Below, one piece after another: positions 1-6,314 of a stretch of 6,314 nt of DNA. This DNA is from Competibacteraceae bacterium UBA3908. GTDB taxonomy: Bacteria; Pseudomonadota; Gammaproteobacteria; Competibacterales; Competibacteraceae. Both the position numbers and the translations under genes were made by a program. The stretch spans positions 1-6,314 of the forward strand of contig DGFE01000233.1 of assembly GCA_002391525.1 (NCBI GenBank), read 5' to 3'. How positions within the stretch are numbered: position 1 is the first letter of the stretch; every line of letters begins with the position of its first letter. The notes under the pieces were generated by a model that searched no databases, was not told the origin of the DNA, and saw only the letters and a list, made by a program, of their open reading frames with translations.

Positions 1-610
1 GGTAATGGGAAAACACCAGGAAATCGCCCGTCGGCGGCCGTCGGCGCAACGCCAGCAGAATCAGCCCGGATATCGCGCAACCGGCTACCAGCCCCAGGAA
101 AAACAACGCGATGCGACCTTCGTCCTCGCGCGGCAGCCAGTCGCCGAGCCTGGAACCCACCGGGAAACCGGGCCGCAGGAGCAGATTGCTGAGTTCGAAA
201 CAATCCCGCATGAAGAACTGGATCATCAACACCGAGAACACGATGCCGCCGAGCAATAACCGGGCGGGTTGCGCCACCCATTCGATGGCCTTACCAAGCC
301 AAACCCGGAGAGCGGTGCGCGCGCCAGCGGGCAGAACCCGGTACGCGCCATACAGCATCCCACCCGGCAACAGCGCCAGCAGCACCAGACTCGGCGCCAT
401 GGCGCACAGGTAGATGAGGAAGTTGGCGCCCGTGAAAAGATAACGTTCATCGAGGACCGCCAGGTCCGCGCCGATGCCCAATGCCGTGAGGTGGAACCGC
501 AGCGCCAGGTAACCCAGCAGGTAGAGCAGGAAGCTGCCCGCCGCGTAAGCCGCTCCATGACTGCCCAGGACCTTGATTTTCTCGCTCAGATCGCGCGGCG
601 GTTCGGTCAC
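1..610 (-). CDS. Integral membrane protein of unrecognised family (GTG start, C-terminus beyond window)
   Basis: I do not recognise the family. The frame starting with GTG at 610-608 (first residues MTEPPRDLSEKIKVLGSHG) stays open for 203 codons to the window edge, so the C-terminus is missing. Four hydrophobic segments stand out at about residues 20-39, 64-90 (with a proline at 73), 116-134 and 167-188. Basic stretches follow some of them (RRR at 189-191), and a short polar loop with RDCFELSN lies between segments 3 and 4. No signal peptide, catalytic motif or known domain signature is visible. The start is chosen because it lies 2 nt after the stop codon of the CHAT gene, with AGG (within GGACAGG, 622-616) 5 nt upstream, which is typical of translational coupling. 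An inner-membrane location and joint expression with the exported CHAT protein are inferred. The same DNA carries ORFs in other frames, but their Arg/Cys/Ser/Trp-rich composition looks non-biological, whereas this frame reads as a normal membrane protein. Confidence 0.85.
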   Translation of the reverse strand, partial: MTEPPRDLSEKIKVLGSHGAAYAAGSFLLYLLGYLALRFHLTALGIGADLAVLDERYLFTGANFLIYLCAMAPSLVLLALLPGGMLYGAYRVLPAGARTALRVWLGKAIEWVAQPARLLLGGIVFSVLMIQFFMRDCFELSNLLLRPGFPVGSRLGDWLPREDEGRIALFFLGLVAGCAISGLILLALRRRPPTGDFLVFSHY

Positions 611-612
611 GG

Positions 613-3138
613 CTACCTGTCCACGGTCAGAAACGCCGCCCAGAAGTATGGATGCCGGTACTCGGAACGGCTTTTGACGGCTTGCAACGCTTGCCGCGCC
701 GCGGCGGCGGGCGGCATCGACTGGACGGCACGATAGAAGTTCTCCATCCACAGGGCGGTGGCCTCCGAATCCACCGGCCAGTAGGACAGCACCAGCGAAC
801 CGGCGCCGGCATAGATGAGTGCCCGCAACATGCCGAGCACCTCGTTACCATGAGTCACTTCGGCCTTGCCGGTCTCGCAGGCGCTCAGCACCACCAGGCG
901 CGACTTGTCGAGCGGCAGGCCGAACATCTCGGCGGCGGTCAGCCGACCGTCCTCCTGACCGTCGCCACTCAACTGCAGGTAGGACAGCAGCGGTTCGGTC
1001 ACGTCGAACTTGCCGTGAACCGAGAGATGCACGATGTCGTAATCCCCCACCCACGTCTTGACCTCCGCCTCCCTGGCCAGCGGCTCCTTGATCACCTTCG
1101 CGCGTTCTGGATAAAGCTTCGCGATGGCTTCCACCTCGGTTTGAGCCGCCTCGATGTCCGGGTCCGCGATTGCCAGCAACGTTCCCCCGGCGACGCCGGC
1201 GGCTTTCTGCAAACTCAACAACACCGTGGCGCTCGGCGCGTAGGACAGCGCATGACGTTCCCCCAAAAAGCTACCGTCGGACGGGTCCTGCAACACCTGG
1301 AACGGCACATGATGCAAATCCCCGTGGGGAATGATGACCAGACGGTCGCTCTTCAACCACGGTTTCGCCGGTTGCACCAGAAACAGGAACAGTTCCCGCG
1401 CGGTTCGCTCGACGAAGGGCGCGTTAGGATCGTCGAGGCTTTTTCGCAGCTGCGCGACTTTCTCCATCAACTGGGGACGGGGCAGAAACACATGGACCGC
1501 GCGCACCGCATCGGCGCTGAGATGCCACAGGATGACGCCGTGCTCCACGACCAGGTATTGCAGAACCTCGTAATTCTCCCGCCGCATGGACTGTTGCAAC
1601 CTGGCCAGCGAAACCGGTTTCGACACCAGCAGTTCGCCAAGCCGTGGCGCATCCTTCGCCATGCGCGCCACGACGGATTGATATTGACTTTCGAGTTGAT
1701 CGATCCGGGTTGAAAGTTCGGCGGCGCGCTGTCGCGCTTGCGGGTCGGTCTGGCCGATGAGCGTGGGCAATCCACTTTGCAACGAGGCGATTTCGCTTTT
1801 CAGTTTGACGGCTTCGCCGTACAGGCCGCGTTCCTGGGAACGCAAGTCGAGAGGACGGCTCGCCAGCAGGTCGGCCATGGCGCGGGAACGCGAGCGTTCC
1901 AGCAACTCGAACGCTTCCGCATGGCGACGGTGTCGCAGCAATTGCAGAATCGCGTAGTAGTAAACGGTTACCTTGTCTTCGAGGAAAGTGCCGCGGTCCC
2001 GTTCGTCCCGCAGCTTGCCCCGGTCGCGTTCCAGCAGTTCGACGGCCTGGAGAAAGGATTTCAGCGCGGCGTCGTGGTTACCCTGGGATTGCTGCCTGAT
2101 GCCCGCCAGGTAGAGCATTGGCAGGGGACTGCCGAATCCGCTCAACGGTTGCGTCGTTTTCTCGAATTCGCGGTAGAGCGTCTCGAAACCCGGCGGCAGC
2201 GCCCCGGTCACGACGAACTCCTCGGTAACCAACACGTCTCCGGGTTTTTCAGGAGCGAATACCGCTGTCTGGCGCAGGGACCGCTCGAAGCTCCGTTGCG
2301 CCTGGACGAGTTGTTCCTGACGTTGCAGATTGCGCAGGAAGCCTTCCGTGGACTTGGCGAGTCCGGCATAGCCCAGCTTGCGCGCGAGGTTCAGCGCCGC
2401 GTTGTAATCGGCGCGGGCGCGCTCGATGGCTTCGAGACAGGATTCGTAGTTTCCCTGGTAATCGCACTCCCGCGCGAACCTGAAATAAACGTCGGCCCGA
2501 TCCAGATGGCTGTAGAACAGCGATGACTCCTCCTTCAACCCCTGCGCCACGGCGAAGGCGCGATTGAGGGTATCGACCGCCGCGTTGAGGTTGCCCTGAC
2601 TGACCTGAATCTGCCCGGCCACGCTCAGGGCGTCGAACAGCAGCTTTTTGTCCGCCACAGATCCGCTCAGGTTGACGGCCTGGGCCGCATGGGCGGCCGC
2701 CGAACCGTAGTCGCGCAGTTGCGCCTCGGTTTGAGCGAGGCCGATCAACGCCCTGGCCTGCAGGGCGGCGTCGTTCGCGCGCCGCGCCATGGACTCGGCC
2801 TGGCGGTAATGAGCCAGGGCGGATTCCCAGTTGGCCCGCATCCGCTGGATCTGACCGAGTCGCACCAAACCATGGGCCGCCGCGCTCCAGTCGCCACGCG
2901 CGGCAAACGCCCGGTTGCTGGCGGTCAATTCGGCTTCCGCCTGCTGGAGATCGGCGACGCGCGATTGAAAATCGCCGGTTTTGCGGAAATGCTCGACGAA
3001 GGCTTCGATCCGGGCGATGGCGTTCTGCTGGAGCAGCGTCGCATCGTCCGCCACCGACAGCGCGGACAATGCCACCAGACTTAGGATCATGAAAACCCGT
3101 CCCACCAGATAGCGGCAACTGGAATAACGCCGATCCAT
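613..3138 (-). CDS. Exported TPR-CHAT domain protein (caspase-like protease)
   Basis: This 841-residue protein has three parts. Residues 1-30 form a Sec-type signal peptide: basic start (DRR..R..GR), hydrophobic core VFMILSLVALSALS and a likely cut after SVA before DD. About 35-430 is alpha-helical with TPR-like units, clearest near 83-116, 124-156, 164-197 and 341-372; a helical, coiled-coil-prone linker follows to about 500. About 560-841 is a CHAT domain. It has the early strand motif IIPHGDLHHVPFQ (602-614), the catalytic histidine in HLSVHGKFD (His708), the catalytic cysteine in LSACETG (Cys754), then GNEVLGMLRALIYAGAGSLVLSYWPV and the terminal HPYFWAAF strand. Both dyad residues are present, so the domain is probably an active cysteine endopeptidase, in the clan of caspases and separase. 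The target is unknown; TPRs usually bind partner proteins. The signal peptide puts it in the periplasm or outside. The start is supported by AAGGGG/TAGG 5-9 nt upstream; Met17 lies inside the signal peptide and lacks a ribosome site. The downstream membrane gene is coupled to it. Confidence 0.93.
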   Translation of the reverse strand: MDRRYSSCRYLVGRVFMILSLVALSALSVADDATLLQQNAIARIEAFVEHFRKTGDFQSRVADLQQAEAELTASNRAFAARGDWSAAAHGLVRLGQIQRMRANWESALAHYRQAESMARRANDAALQARALIGLAQTEAQLRDYGSAAAHAAQAVNLSGSVADKKLLFDALSVAGQIQVSQGNLNAAVDTLNRAFAVAQGLKEESSLFYSHLDRADVYFRFARECDYQGNYESCLEAIERARADYNAALNLARKLGYAGLAKSTEGFLRNLQRQEQLVQAQRSFERSLRQTAVFAPEKPGDVLVTEEFVVTGALPPGFETLYREFEKTTQPLSGFGSPLPMLYLAGIRQQSQGNHDAALKSFLQAVELLERDRGKLRDERDRGTFLEDKVTVYYYAILQLLRHRRHAEAFELLERSRSRAMADLLASRPLDLRSQERGLYGEAVKLKSEIASLQSGLPTLIGQTDPQARQRAAELSTRIDQLESQYQSVVARMAKDAPRLGELLVSKPVSLARLQQSMRRENYEVLQYLVVEHGVILWHLSADAVRAVHVFLPRPQLMEKVAQLRKSLDDPNAPFVERTARELFLFLVQPAKPWLKSDRLVIIPHGDLHHVPFQVLQDPSDGSFLGERHALSYAPSATVLLSLQKAAGVAGGTLLAIADPDIEAAQTEVEAIAKLYPERAKVIKEPLAREAEVKTWVGDYDIVHLSVHGKFDVTEPLLSYLQLSGDGQEDGRLTAAEMFGLPLDKSRLVVLSACETGKAEVTHGNEVLGMLRALIYAGAGSLVLSYWPVDSEATALWMENFYRAVQSMPPAAAARQALQAVKSRSEYRHPYFWAAFLTVDR
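3049..3138 (-). other. Sec signal peptide of the CHAT protein
   Basis: Residues 1-30 have the three regions of a signal peptide: positive n-region with five arginines, an uncharged core of about 14 residues (V15 to S28), and an SVA-DD junction fitting the small-x-small rule for signal peptidase I. There is no lipobox cysteine near the cleavage point, so a soluble exported protein rather than a lipoprotein is predicted. Retention as a single membrane anchor is the alternative. Confidence 0.8.
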
Positions 3139-3143
3139 TCTCG

Positions 3144-3151
3144 CCTACCCC
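3144..3151 (-). promoter_or_regulatory. Ribosome binding site of the CHAT gene
   Basis: GGGGTAGG on the minus strand ends 5 nt before the ATG at 3138, and its GGGG block lies 9 nt before it. It decides the start in favour of Met1 over Met17. The same 8 bases occur again at 3171-3178 ahead of a second ATG (see the leader ORF). Confidence 0.65.
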
Positions 3152-3168
3152 TTGGGTAATAATTCCAT
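3145..3168 (-). CDS. Possible 7-codon leader ORF upstream of the CHAT gene
   Basis: Reading the minus strand from 3168 gives MELLPKG followed by TAG. GGGGG (3179-3175) lies 6 nt before this ATG, a plausible if not ideal ribosome site. The ORF ends inside the Shine-Dalgarno sequence of the CHAT gene, so a ribosome translating it would cover that site and open the small hairpin there. A short ORF like this can easily arise by chance, and no amino acid is strongly enriched, so it is offered as a candidate regulatory leader and not as an established gene. Confidence 0.25.
   Translation of the reverse strand: MELLPKG
3146..3158 (-). promoter_or_regulatory. Small hairpin masking the CHAT ribosome binding site
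   Basis: TACCC-AAG-GGGTA forms a perfect 5-bp stem with a 3-nt loop in the mRNA, and the 3' arm contains most of the CHAT Shine-Dalgarno sequence. The 5' arm (TACCC) can alternatively pair with the upstream copy GGGTA at 3177-3173, so two mutually exclusive structures are possible. The stem is short; control of translation is inference. Confidence 0.3.
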
Positions 3169-3182
3169 TCCCTACCCCCAAC

Positions 3183-3229
3183 AGGCGCTTACTCCCAACG
3201 TGAATGCTTTTCCGGGAGTTCAAACGCCT
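3183..3229 (-). repeat. Imperfect inverted repeat between the amylase and CHAT genes
   Basis: Beginning in the amylase stop codon, AGGCGTTTG pairs with TAAGCGCCT (9 bp including two G-T wobbles). Inside it, after a 2-nt bulge, CTCCC pairs with GGGAG, leaving a loop of about 17 nt. It is not followed by a T-run (next bases are GTTGGGGG), so it does not look like a classical intrinsic terminator. It may protect the 3' end of the amylase transcript or weaken read-through into the CHAT gene. No convincing sigma70 promoter was found for the CHAT gene in the 89-bp gap. Confidence 0.5.
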
Positions 3230-5858
3230 ATCTCAGATAAACGCCATCGTCTCCAATCCTGCCCGGCCCATTCAGCACATAAATGCCGGCGGAATTGCCC
3301 CGGACATGGAAGGAAATACTGCCGTTGGACACATTGACTCGGTTGCCGGTCACGGCGTCCACGTAGGCGCCGTTTCTGACGTTGCCCACCGTGATGTCCT
3401 GATCGCCGCCCATGGCAAGACCCACGACCGCATAGCTTTCACCGTTGTTGTAATCCCGGACAAAGCTCATGCCGCCGCCCCACTCGTTGGCCTGACTCAT
3501 GGGCGCTTTCTGCAAGGCGGGAATACTCCCACGAATGAGATTGAGCCGTCTGATGTGCTGATATAGCGGATGTGCCTGAGTGGCGGCGATGTTCTCATCC
3601 GTCAGATGATCGCCGAAATAAGCGCGCCCGGTGGTATCCAGGGTATCGTCATTGCCGATGATGTCCTGGGGCGCGGCTTTCATAAATTCGATTTCCTCGC
3701 CGTAATACAGGCAGGGAATGCCGCGTATCGTCCAGAGCAGGTTATACGCGGCGGCGGCCATCCACTGATCGCCCCGGAAGCGGAAACGGAAATCATTGTC
3801 GGGACCGACATCGTGATTCTGCAAAAAAGTGACCAGTCGGGTGGCGTCGCCATACACCCAATCCATTCCCACAATGCCGCCGATACCGCCATAGCTTCCC
3901 CGGCTGACATTATCCCGGAAGGTGGAAAACAGGGAAAAATCCAGCACCGCGAATCCCGAGTCGCCGCCTGAATTCGGATCCCGGCGATCATTACCCAGCC
4001 GGGTATACCACCAGGGCCGGAGATCGCTGGGCGCGTTATCGCCGCCCAGATCGCCCCAGCCCGTTCCCTTGACCAGATTCTCGCCGAACACGAACAAGCC
4101 CGGCTTGTGCGCCTTCCAGGCATTGACATACTCCAGCAGGTTCTCGCGCGAAAGATGCTTGACGGTATCGATGCGCAGCGCGTCCACTCCCATGTCCAGA
4201 TACCGGTTGATCGCATTGATGATGTAGTCCTTGACATTCTGCCGTTCCGTCGCCAGGTCGATGCAATCGCCGGCCATATGCTTGGTCTGAATCGCCAGGC
4301 TTTCCCAGTCGCCGCCCGCCATGAATCCCTGCTGGTGATACCATTCGGGATCGAGGGTATTGGCGTCCACGCCGAAGAAGCGGTTGGGATCGTAGCCGGG
4401 ACTCGGCACGGTGGCGCCAGTGCGCGGATCGACCAGCGGCACGTTTCCTTCGGGGTCCGAGGTTTGCCGCTCCCGGAACCAGGCAGGCGCCAGCGGATTA
4501 TCGTTATCCTCCCGGTTGGGGCTGCGATAATCGCCGAGATTGCCCTGATAGGGACCGTTGTTGACCCGGCCCTGTTGCGAACCCCTCGGTACGTAATACT
4601 TGATCGGTAAGTGGTCGATCCAGACCTGGCCGCGAATGCCGTATTGCGAGGAGTGGTTGATCACTACGTCCTGGACGATCTTGATGCCGCGCGCATGGGC
4701 CGCGTTGATGAGGTCCTGATAAGTGGCGTCCGGCGATTCCAGCCGGGGATCGATCCGCGTCCAGTCGTAGCCGTGATAACCGTGATAATCGAGACCGCTG
4801 CGGTTTTCGATGGGCGGCGTGATCCAAATGGCGGTGAAGCCGAGGTCGCGAATATAATCGAGTTTCTGGATCAGCCCTCTGAAATCACCGCGCCAGTGTG
4901 GGTCTTCGGCCTGTCCGGTGACGGAATTGAATTTGATCCGGTCGCGGCAGAAATAATTGCTGGCGGGATCGCCATCGTAAAATCGGGTGGTGATCAGGAA
5001 ATAAATCGTTTCCTCCCGGAAATCCGTCGGCGCGCTGACAGGACCGATGTTGTAGTAGAAGCTTTGGCGGGTTTCGTTACCCGCGCCATCGATGGCGAGA
5101 AAACGAATGGTCGCGCTGGACGTTACCGCCACCGGATTTCCCACCAATCCTGCCGTTGCGTCACCTCGCGCGTAGACCGGCGAGGCCGGCGTCGGCGCCG
5201 AACCGTCCGTGGTGTAGTACGCCACGACCGGCGCGGACCGATTGTCACGAATGGTAAAAACGACAGTGACAGGATTTTCATAGGTGCCATCGGCGACGCT
5301 GGCCGAGATCGTTGGCCGCTCCAAGTCGGCGTTGGGATCGATGGTGTAGCGAAAGGTGCTGATACCCCCGACATCACCCGCCGAATTCACTCCAAAAGCC
5401 ATAACGGTAGTCGGCTGGGCAATCTCGATGGGCGCGGCATACACCGAAGACGAAGCGGTCGGCGTCGTGCCGTCGGTGGTGTAGTAAATCACGTCATCCC
5501 GATTGCTTCCCTCCAATTCAACCTGCTGCGGAGTCAGATAAATCCGCGCCGGCGGTGTGGCGGTAATCACCGGGATCCGCGGCCGTTCCGGGCTTTCGTC
5601 ATACCACTGGTTATTGGTGTAGAACCAGCCTTGCCGCTCGCGCCGTAGATTGCCTGTCTGTCGTCCCGCCCCGTCATTGAAGATGAGACTGGCGGTCTCA
5701 GCGGCCTCGAAAGTATAGATAAACCAGTCGTTTCCTTCGGCGGTCATGGCCACGCCCGGCCATGTCGTTTGTGGAATGGCCGGAGTGGTGTCCCAATAGT
5801 GGATATTGACGGTATTACGCCAATCGCTGGGCTTTTTGAAATGGACGATAAGCGGCAT
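3228..5858 (-). CDS. Multidomain GH13 alpha-amylase with CBM26-like starch-binding module
   Basis: This predicted alpha-glucan hydrolase has 876 residues. Residues 3-88 resemble a CBM26 starch-binding module (NIHYW at 18-22, WPGV at 33-36, LIFNDG at 58-63). About 101-172 and 181-270 are two related beta modules of the chitobiase/hexosaminidase C-terminal type, each with YYTTDG (125-130; 214-219). About 283-780 is the GH13 barrel with all four conserved regions: DVVINH (397-402), DALRIDTVKH (559-568, nucleophile Asp564), FGEN (591-594, acid/base Glu593) and FLQNHD (678-683, Asp683). About 790-864 is the C-terminal beta domain. All catalytic residues are present; alpha-1,4-glucan cleavage is expected, but the exact subfamily and product pattern cannot be read. 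The N-terminus MPLIVHFKKPSDW begins directly in the binding module, with no signal peptide. An in-frame TGA lies upstream with no other start after it, so the start is firm. GAGG lies 8 nt before the ATG. The gene follows the reductase by 26 nt. Confidence 0.93.
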   Translation of the reverse strand: MPLIVHFKKPSDWRNTVNIHYWDTTPAIPQTTWPGVAMTAEGNDWFIYTFEAAETASLIFNDGAGRQTGNLRRERQGWFYTNNQWYDESPERPRIPVITATPPARIYLTPQQVELEGSNRDDVIYYTTDGTTPTASSSVYAAPIEIAQPTTVMAFGVNSAGDVGGISTFRYTIDPNADLERPTISASVADGTYENPVTVVFTIRDNRSAPVVAYYTTDGSAPTPASPVYARGDATAGLVGNPVAVTSSATIRFLAIDGAGNETRQSFYYNIGPVSAPTDFREETIYFLITTRFYDGDPASNYFCRDRIKFNSVTGQAEDPHWRGDFRGLIQKLDYIRDLGFTAIWITPPIENRSGLDYHGYHGYDWTRIDPRLESPDATYQDLINAAHARGIKIVQDVVINHSSQYGIRGQVWIDHLPIKYYVPRGSQQGRVNNGPYQGNLGDYRSPNREDNDNPLAPAWFRERQTSDPEGNVPLVDPRTGATVPSPGYDPNRFFGVDANTLDPEWYHQQGFMAGGDWESLAIQTKHMAGDCIDLATERQNVKDYIINAINRYLDMGVDALRIDTVKHLSRENLLEYVNAWKAHKPGLFVFGENLVKGTGWGDLGGDNAPSDLRPWWYTRLGNDRRDPNSGGDSGFAVLDFSLFSTFRDNVSRGSYGGIGGIVGMDWVYGDATRLVTFLQNHDVGPDNDFRFRFRGDQWMAAAAYNLLWTIRGIPCLYYGEEIEFMKAAPQDIIGNDDTLDTTGRAYFGDHLTDENIAATQAHPLYQHIRRLNLIRGSIPALQKAPMSQANEWGGGMSFVRDYNNGESYAVVGLAMGGDQDITVGNVRNGAYVDAVTGNRVNVSNGSISFHVRGNSAGIYVLNGPGRIGDDGVYLR

Positions 5859-5866
5859 GGCTATAA

Positions 5867-5870
5867 CCTC
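5867..5870 (-). promoter_or_regulatory. Ribosome binding site of the amylase gene
   Basis: GAGG sits 8 nt before the ATG at 5858. Together with the in-frame TGA upstream it supports this ATG, and hence the absence of a signal peptide. Confidence 0.6.
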
Positions 5871-5882
5871 GCTACAATGAAT

Positions 5883-5913
5883 ATTTAACTTGGAGGACGG
5901 CGATGATTGTCAA
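5883..5913 (-). promoter_or_regulatory. Candidate sigma70 promoter for the amylase gene
   Basis: A perfect TTGACA (-35, 5913-5908) is followed after 19 nt by TTAAAT (-10, 5888-5883; four of six consensus bases). Transcription would begin near 5876, giving a short leader containing the GAGG site. The spacer is 2 nt longer than ideal. The -35 lies in the last codons of the reductase gene, so the amylase could be expressed on its own as well as by read-through. Confidence 0.4.
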
Positions 5914-6295
5914 TCAATGGTAAGGTGTTGCCGTAAAGGACCTGCTGGACGCCTTCTCGCGCCAGGAAGTCGTGCGGGAAACCGAGTTCGATGGCGCTGG
6001 CCACATCCAGTCGCTGTATCTGCTCGTCGGTCAACGTGAAATCCAGGCACGCCAGATTGTCCTGAAGCTGGGAGAGCTTGCGCGCGCCGAGAATGGGAAT
6101 GATGACCCCCCGCTTTTGCTGCCGGACCCAGTTGATGGCCACTTGCGAAGGCGTGCGGCCAAGCTCCCCAGCCAGCTTGACCACTTCGGCGGCGATGCCG
6201 AGATTACGGTCGTGCATCATTCCCTGACCCCAGGGGCTGATGGTATAGCGCGCGTCTGCCGCGGCGCTTTTGTCGGCCTCGGGGTTGTATTTGCC
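5885..6295 (-). CDS. Aldo/keto reductase, C-terminal part (truncated by the contig end)
   Basis: These 136 residues match the C-terminal part of the aldo/keto reductase superfamily, which are NAD(P)H-dependent oxidoreductases with a TIM-barrel fold acting on carbonyl compounds in the cytosol. Recognisable parts are the helix GRTPSQVAINWVRQQ, the strand and cofactor segment IIPILGARKLSQLQDNL (the family's NADP-binding region), TLTDEQIQRLDVAS, and the tail ELGFPHDFLAREGVQQVLYGN. The catalytic Asp/Tyr/Lys/His residues lie in the missing N-terminal part, so activity and substrate cannot be judged. The frame runs into the end of the sequence. An apparent GTG start at 6310 giving MYKRQ is translated from the sequencing-adapter remnant and is not real; the first genuine codon is at 6295. 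The gene stops 26 nt before the amylase start. Confidence 0.88.
   Translation of the reverse strand, partial: GKYNPEADKSAAADARYTISPWGQGMMHDRNLGIAAEVVKLAGELGRTPSQVAINWVRQQKRGVIIPILGARKLSQLQDNLACLDFTLTDEQIQRLDVASAIELGFPHDFLAREGVQQVLYGNTLPLIDNHRRPPS
5904..5916 (-). promoter_or_regulatory. Palindrome overlapping the candidate -35 (possible operator)
   Basis: TGATTG-A-CAATCA is a perfect inverted repeat with 6-bp arms and a 1-nt centre, lying across the TTGACA. A regulator bound here would block RNA polymerase. The regulator is unknown, and the sequence also encodes the end of the reductase (LIDNH), so coincidence is possible. Confidence 0.3.
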
Positions 6296-6314
6296 CTGTC
6301 TCTTATACACATCT
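6296..6314. other. Tn5/Nextera mosaic-end adapter remnant (artefact)
   Basis: The final 19 bases are CTGTCTCTTATACACATCT, exactly the complement of the Tn5 mosaic end AGATGTGTATAAGAGACAG used in transposase-based library preparation. It stands flush at the contig end, as untrimmed adapter does. There is no sign of a natural IS50/Tn5 element beside it. These bases should be excluded from annotation. Confidence 0.97.

Noticed and set aside
226..558. 110-codon minus-strand ORF with ATG start
   Set aside because: Composition rich in Cys, Arg, Ser and Trp is implausible; the frame with the GTG start at 610 covers the same region and gives a sensible membrane protein.
652..1713. 353-codon plus-strand ORF opposite the CHAT gene
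   Set aside because: It is a shadow of the CHAT coding sequence: Arg/Gln/His-rich, low-complexity composition, no recognisable domain, and fully covered by a protein with clear TPR and CHAT motifs.
613..3138. TPR-CHAT protein as the Csx29-type partner of a CRISPR Craspase (type III-E) system
   Set aside because: No CRISPR array or Cas effector is in the window, and the signal peptide would remove the protein from the cytoplasm where that system works.
2249..3223. 324-codon minus-strand ORF overlapping the start of the CHAT gene in another frame
   Set aside because: Gly/Arg/Pro-rich out-of-frame reading of the TPR region; the in-frame protein has a signal peptide and ribosome site.
4611..5648. 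345-codon plus-strand ORF opposite the amylase
   Set aside because: Antisense to the CBM26/GH13 coding region, very rich in Arg, Asp and Val, no domain signature. Long antisense frames are expected in GC-rich genes.
6296..6314. Terminal mosaic end as evidence of a natural Tn5/IS50 insertion
   Set aside because: It sits exactly at the sequence end with no transposase or second end and matches the commercial library adapter, so contamination is far more likely.

Overview
The window looks like the end of a contig from a moderately GC-rich proteobacterium, probably a gammaproteobacterium. That rests on GC-rich coding bias, ATG/GTG starts with Shine-Dalgarno sequences, a classical Sec signal peptide, and general familiarity with the protein types; no marker gene here fixes the taxon. 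The last 19 bases (6296-6314) are exactly the Tn5/Nextera mosaic-end sequence, so genuine sequence stops at about 6295. All genes lie on the minus strand and are described in transcription order, from high to low coordinates.

Layout: (1) 6295-5885, the C-terminal 136 codons of an aldo/keto reductase, cut by the contig end. (2) 5858-3228, an 876-residue multidomain alpha-amylase-type GH13 enzyme: N-terminal CBM26-like starch-binding module, two chitobiase/hexosaminidase-C-type modules, catalytic barrel with all four GH13 motifs, and a C-terminal beta domain. It has no signal peptide. A candidate promoter with a palindrome over its -35 lies in the end of the reductase gene. (3) An 89-bp intergenic region (3139-3227) with an imperfect long hairpin, a possible 7-codon leader ORF, and a small hairpin that would mask the next gene's ribosome binding site. 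(4) 3138-613, an 841-residue protein with a Sec signal peptide, TPR repeats and a C-terminal CHAT (caspase-like) domain that keeps the His and Cys of the catalytic dyad. (5) 610-1, a GTG-initiated integral membrane protein with four predicted membrane segments, open through the window edge. It begins 2 nt after the CHAT stop codon and is easily missed because it has no usable ATG near its start.

How they may work together: the reductase and amylase are close (26 nt) but need not be functionally related. The amylase acts on alpha-glucans; lacking a signal peptide, it may act on internal glycogen. The CHAT protein and the membrane protein look like a translationally coupled pair, an exported caspase-like protease with an inner-membrane partner. 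This pair is the part most likely to be an undescribed system, although exported TPR-CHAT proteins themselves are a known and widespread class. No RNA genes, CRISPR arrays, insertion sequences or plus-strand genes were found.
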